DNA from: an uncultured Woeseia sp.
GTDB taxonomy: Bacteria; Pseudomonadota; Gammaproteobacteria; Steroidobacterales; Woeseiaceae
DNA length: 14,899 nucleotides
Assembly (NCBI GenBank): GCA_937925605.1
Contig: CALALV010000095.1
Span: forward strand, 1 to 14,899
Reading direction: 5' to 3'
Shown here: piece after piece, positions 14,331 through 14,899 of the stretch
How positions within the stretch are numbered: the first letter of the stretch is position 1
Layout: every line of letters starts with the position of its first letter
The notes under the pieces: model-generated
The model's database searches: none
Seen by the model: only the letters and a program-made list of their open reading frames with translations
Told to the model about the DNA's origin: nothing
Translations under genes and position numbers: made by a program

Positions 14331-14720
14331 ATGCGTCACAGAAAATCCGGCCGCAAGCTCGGCCGCAACAGCTCTCACCGCAAGGCCATGTTCCGCAACA
14401 TGGCCGCGTCGCTGCTGCGTCACGAGCAGATCTCGACGACGCTGCCGAAGGCCAAGGAACTGCGCCGCGTCGTGGAGCCGCTGATCACGCTGGCGAAGGA
14501 AGACGGCGTCGCCAACCGGCGGCTGGCCTTCGACCGCCTGCGCGACAAGGAAGCCGTCGGCAAGCTGTTCACCGATCTCGGCCCGCGCTTCAAGGAGCGC
14601 CCGGGCGGCTACCTGCGGATCCTCAAGACCGGCCCGCGTCCCGGCGACGCCGCGCCGATGGCGATCGTGCAGCTGGTGGACAAGCCGGCCGCGGCCGCGG
14701 GGTCCGACGGCGACGAGTAG
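14331..14720 (+). CDS. rplQ: 50S ribosomal protein L17
   Basis: L17 lies near the exit tunnel on the 50S surface. The 129 residues match E. coli (127). MRHRKSGRKLGRNSSHRKAMFRNMAASLLRHEQISTTLPKAKELRRVVEPLITLAK is the conserved N-terminal core. The short tail (KPAAAAGSDGDE) is variable. AAGG (14318-14321) lies 9 nt upstream. It is the last gene of the array, followed 24 nt later by a terminator. Confidence 0.98.
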   Translation: MRHRKSGRKLGRNSSHRKAMFRNMAASLLRHEQISTTLPKAKELRRVVEPLITLAKEDGVANRRLAFDRLRDKEAVGKLFTDLGPRFKERPGGYLRILKTGPRPGDAAPMAIVQLVDKPAAAAGSDGDE

Positions 14721-14744
14721 CCGCAGGACGACCGCAATACCAGG

Positions 14745-14771
14745 AAAGCCGGGGCTCGCCCCGGCTTTTTT
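14745..14771 (+). terminator. Rho-independent terminator of the ribosomal protein array
   Basis: GCCGGGG (14748-14754) pairs with CCCCGGC (14759-14765) around CTCG, extended by three A-T pairs (14745-14747 with 14766-14768). Six T residues (14766-14771) follow. It stands right after rplQ. Confidence 0.93.
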
Positions 14772-14810
14772 GTATCCGGATCAAGCTTTTCCGCCGGCGG
14801 ACGATAACCT

Positions 14811-14834
14811 CGCTATCCGCAGCCCGGAATAGCG
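14811..14834 (+). repeat. Inverted repeat just before the possible start codon
   Basis: CGCTAT (14811-14816) is the reverse complement of ATAGCG (14829-14834), with a 12-nt loop that contains the GGA of the possible ribosome site. It could display or hide that site, or be an operator half-site pair. This is uncertain. Confidence 0.3.
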
Positions 14835-14836
14835 CG

Positions 14837-14899
14837 ATGTTCCAGAGCCCGCCGCTCGCCGCCCCGTCGGCCGACGCGCCCGCGGCCGCCGGCGGCCTG
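14837..14899 (+). CDS. Possible start of an unidentified gene, cut by window edge
   Basis: An ATG at 14837 opens a frame that runs to the window end without a stop, giving 21 residues rich in Ala and Pro (MFQSPPLAAPSADAPAAAGG...). GGA (14826-14828) lies about 8 nt upstream, in the loop of a small inverted repeat. I do not recognise the product. An open frame this short in GC-rich DNA is weak evidence, and a gene on the other strand is equally possible. Confidence 0.3.
   Translation, partial: MFQSPPLAAPSADAPAAAGGL

Overview
The window is one long plus-strand ribosomal-protein locus from a GC-rich gammaproteobacterium. The evidence for that group is the gene order, the E. coli-like lengths and sequences of the proteins, the zinc-free forms of S14 and S4, and secY-rpmJ-rpsM-rpsK-rpsD-rpoA-rplQ following directly on the spc genes. 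The genus cannot be fixed from this sequence alone.

Layout: the 3' half of tuf (EF-Tu), then rpsJ, then an unusually long gene-free interval (899-1317), then rplC-rplD-rplW-rplB-rpsS-rplV-rpsC-rplP-rpmC-rpsQ (S10 cluster), rplN-rplX-rplE-rpsN-rpsH-rplF-rplR-rpsE-rpmD-rplO-secY-rpmJ (spc cluster), and rpsM-rpsK-rpsD-rpoA-rplQ (alpha cluster). A strong intrinsic terminator at 14745-14771 closes the array. About 130 nt remain after it, with a possible start of an unidentified gene at 14837. Genes are packed tightly, with several ATGA or TGATG overlaps that suggest translational coupling. Together they make many 30S and 50S proteins, the SecY translocon channel and the RNA polymerase alpha subunit.

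The coding content is ordinary. The most interesting part is the rpsJ-rplC interval. In E. coli the S10 operon begins upstream of rpsJ with a leader that L4 uses for autoregulation, and rpsJ-rplC is short. Here rpsJ sits 5 nt behind tuf. A near-consensus promoter (TTGCCA, 16 nt, TATAAT; 957-984) lies between rpsJ and rplC, followed by roughly 330 nt of hairpin-rich sequence. That sequence ends in two 20-nt direct repeats that can form mutually exclusive stems just before the rplC Shine-Dalgarno. This looks like a control region moved from upstream of rpsJ to upstream of rplC. The regulatory reading is inference.

The spacing also suggests that the E. coli alpha-operon S4 pseudoknot leader is missing: only 16 nt separate rpmJ and rpsM. 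No convincing spc promoter is visible between rpsQ and rplN. Unexplained hairpins lie in the rpsM-rpsK and rpoA-rplQ spacers.
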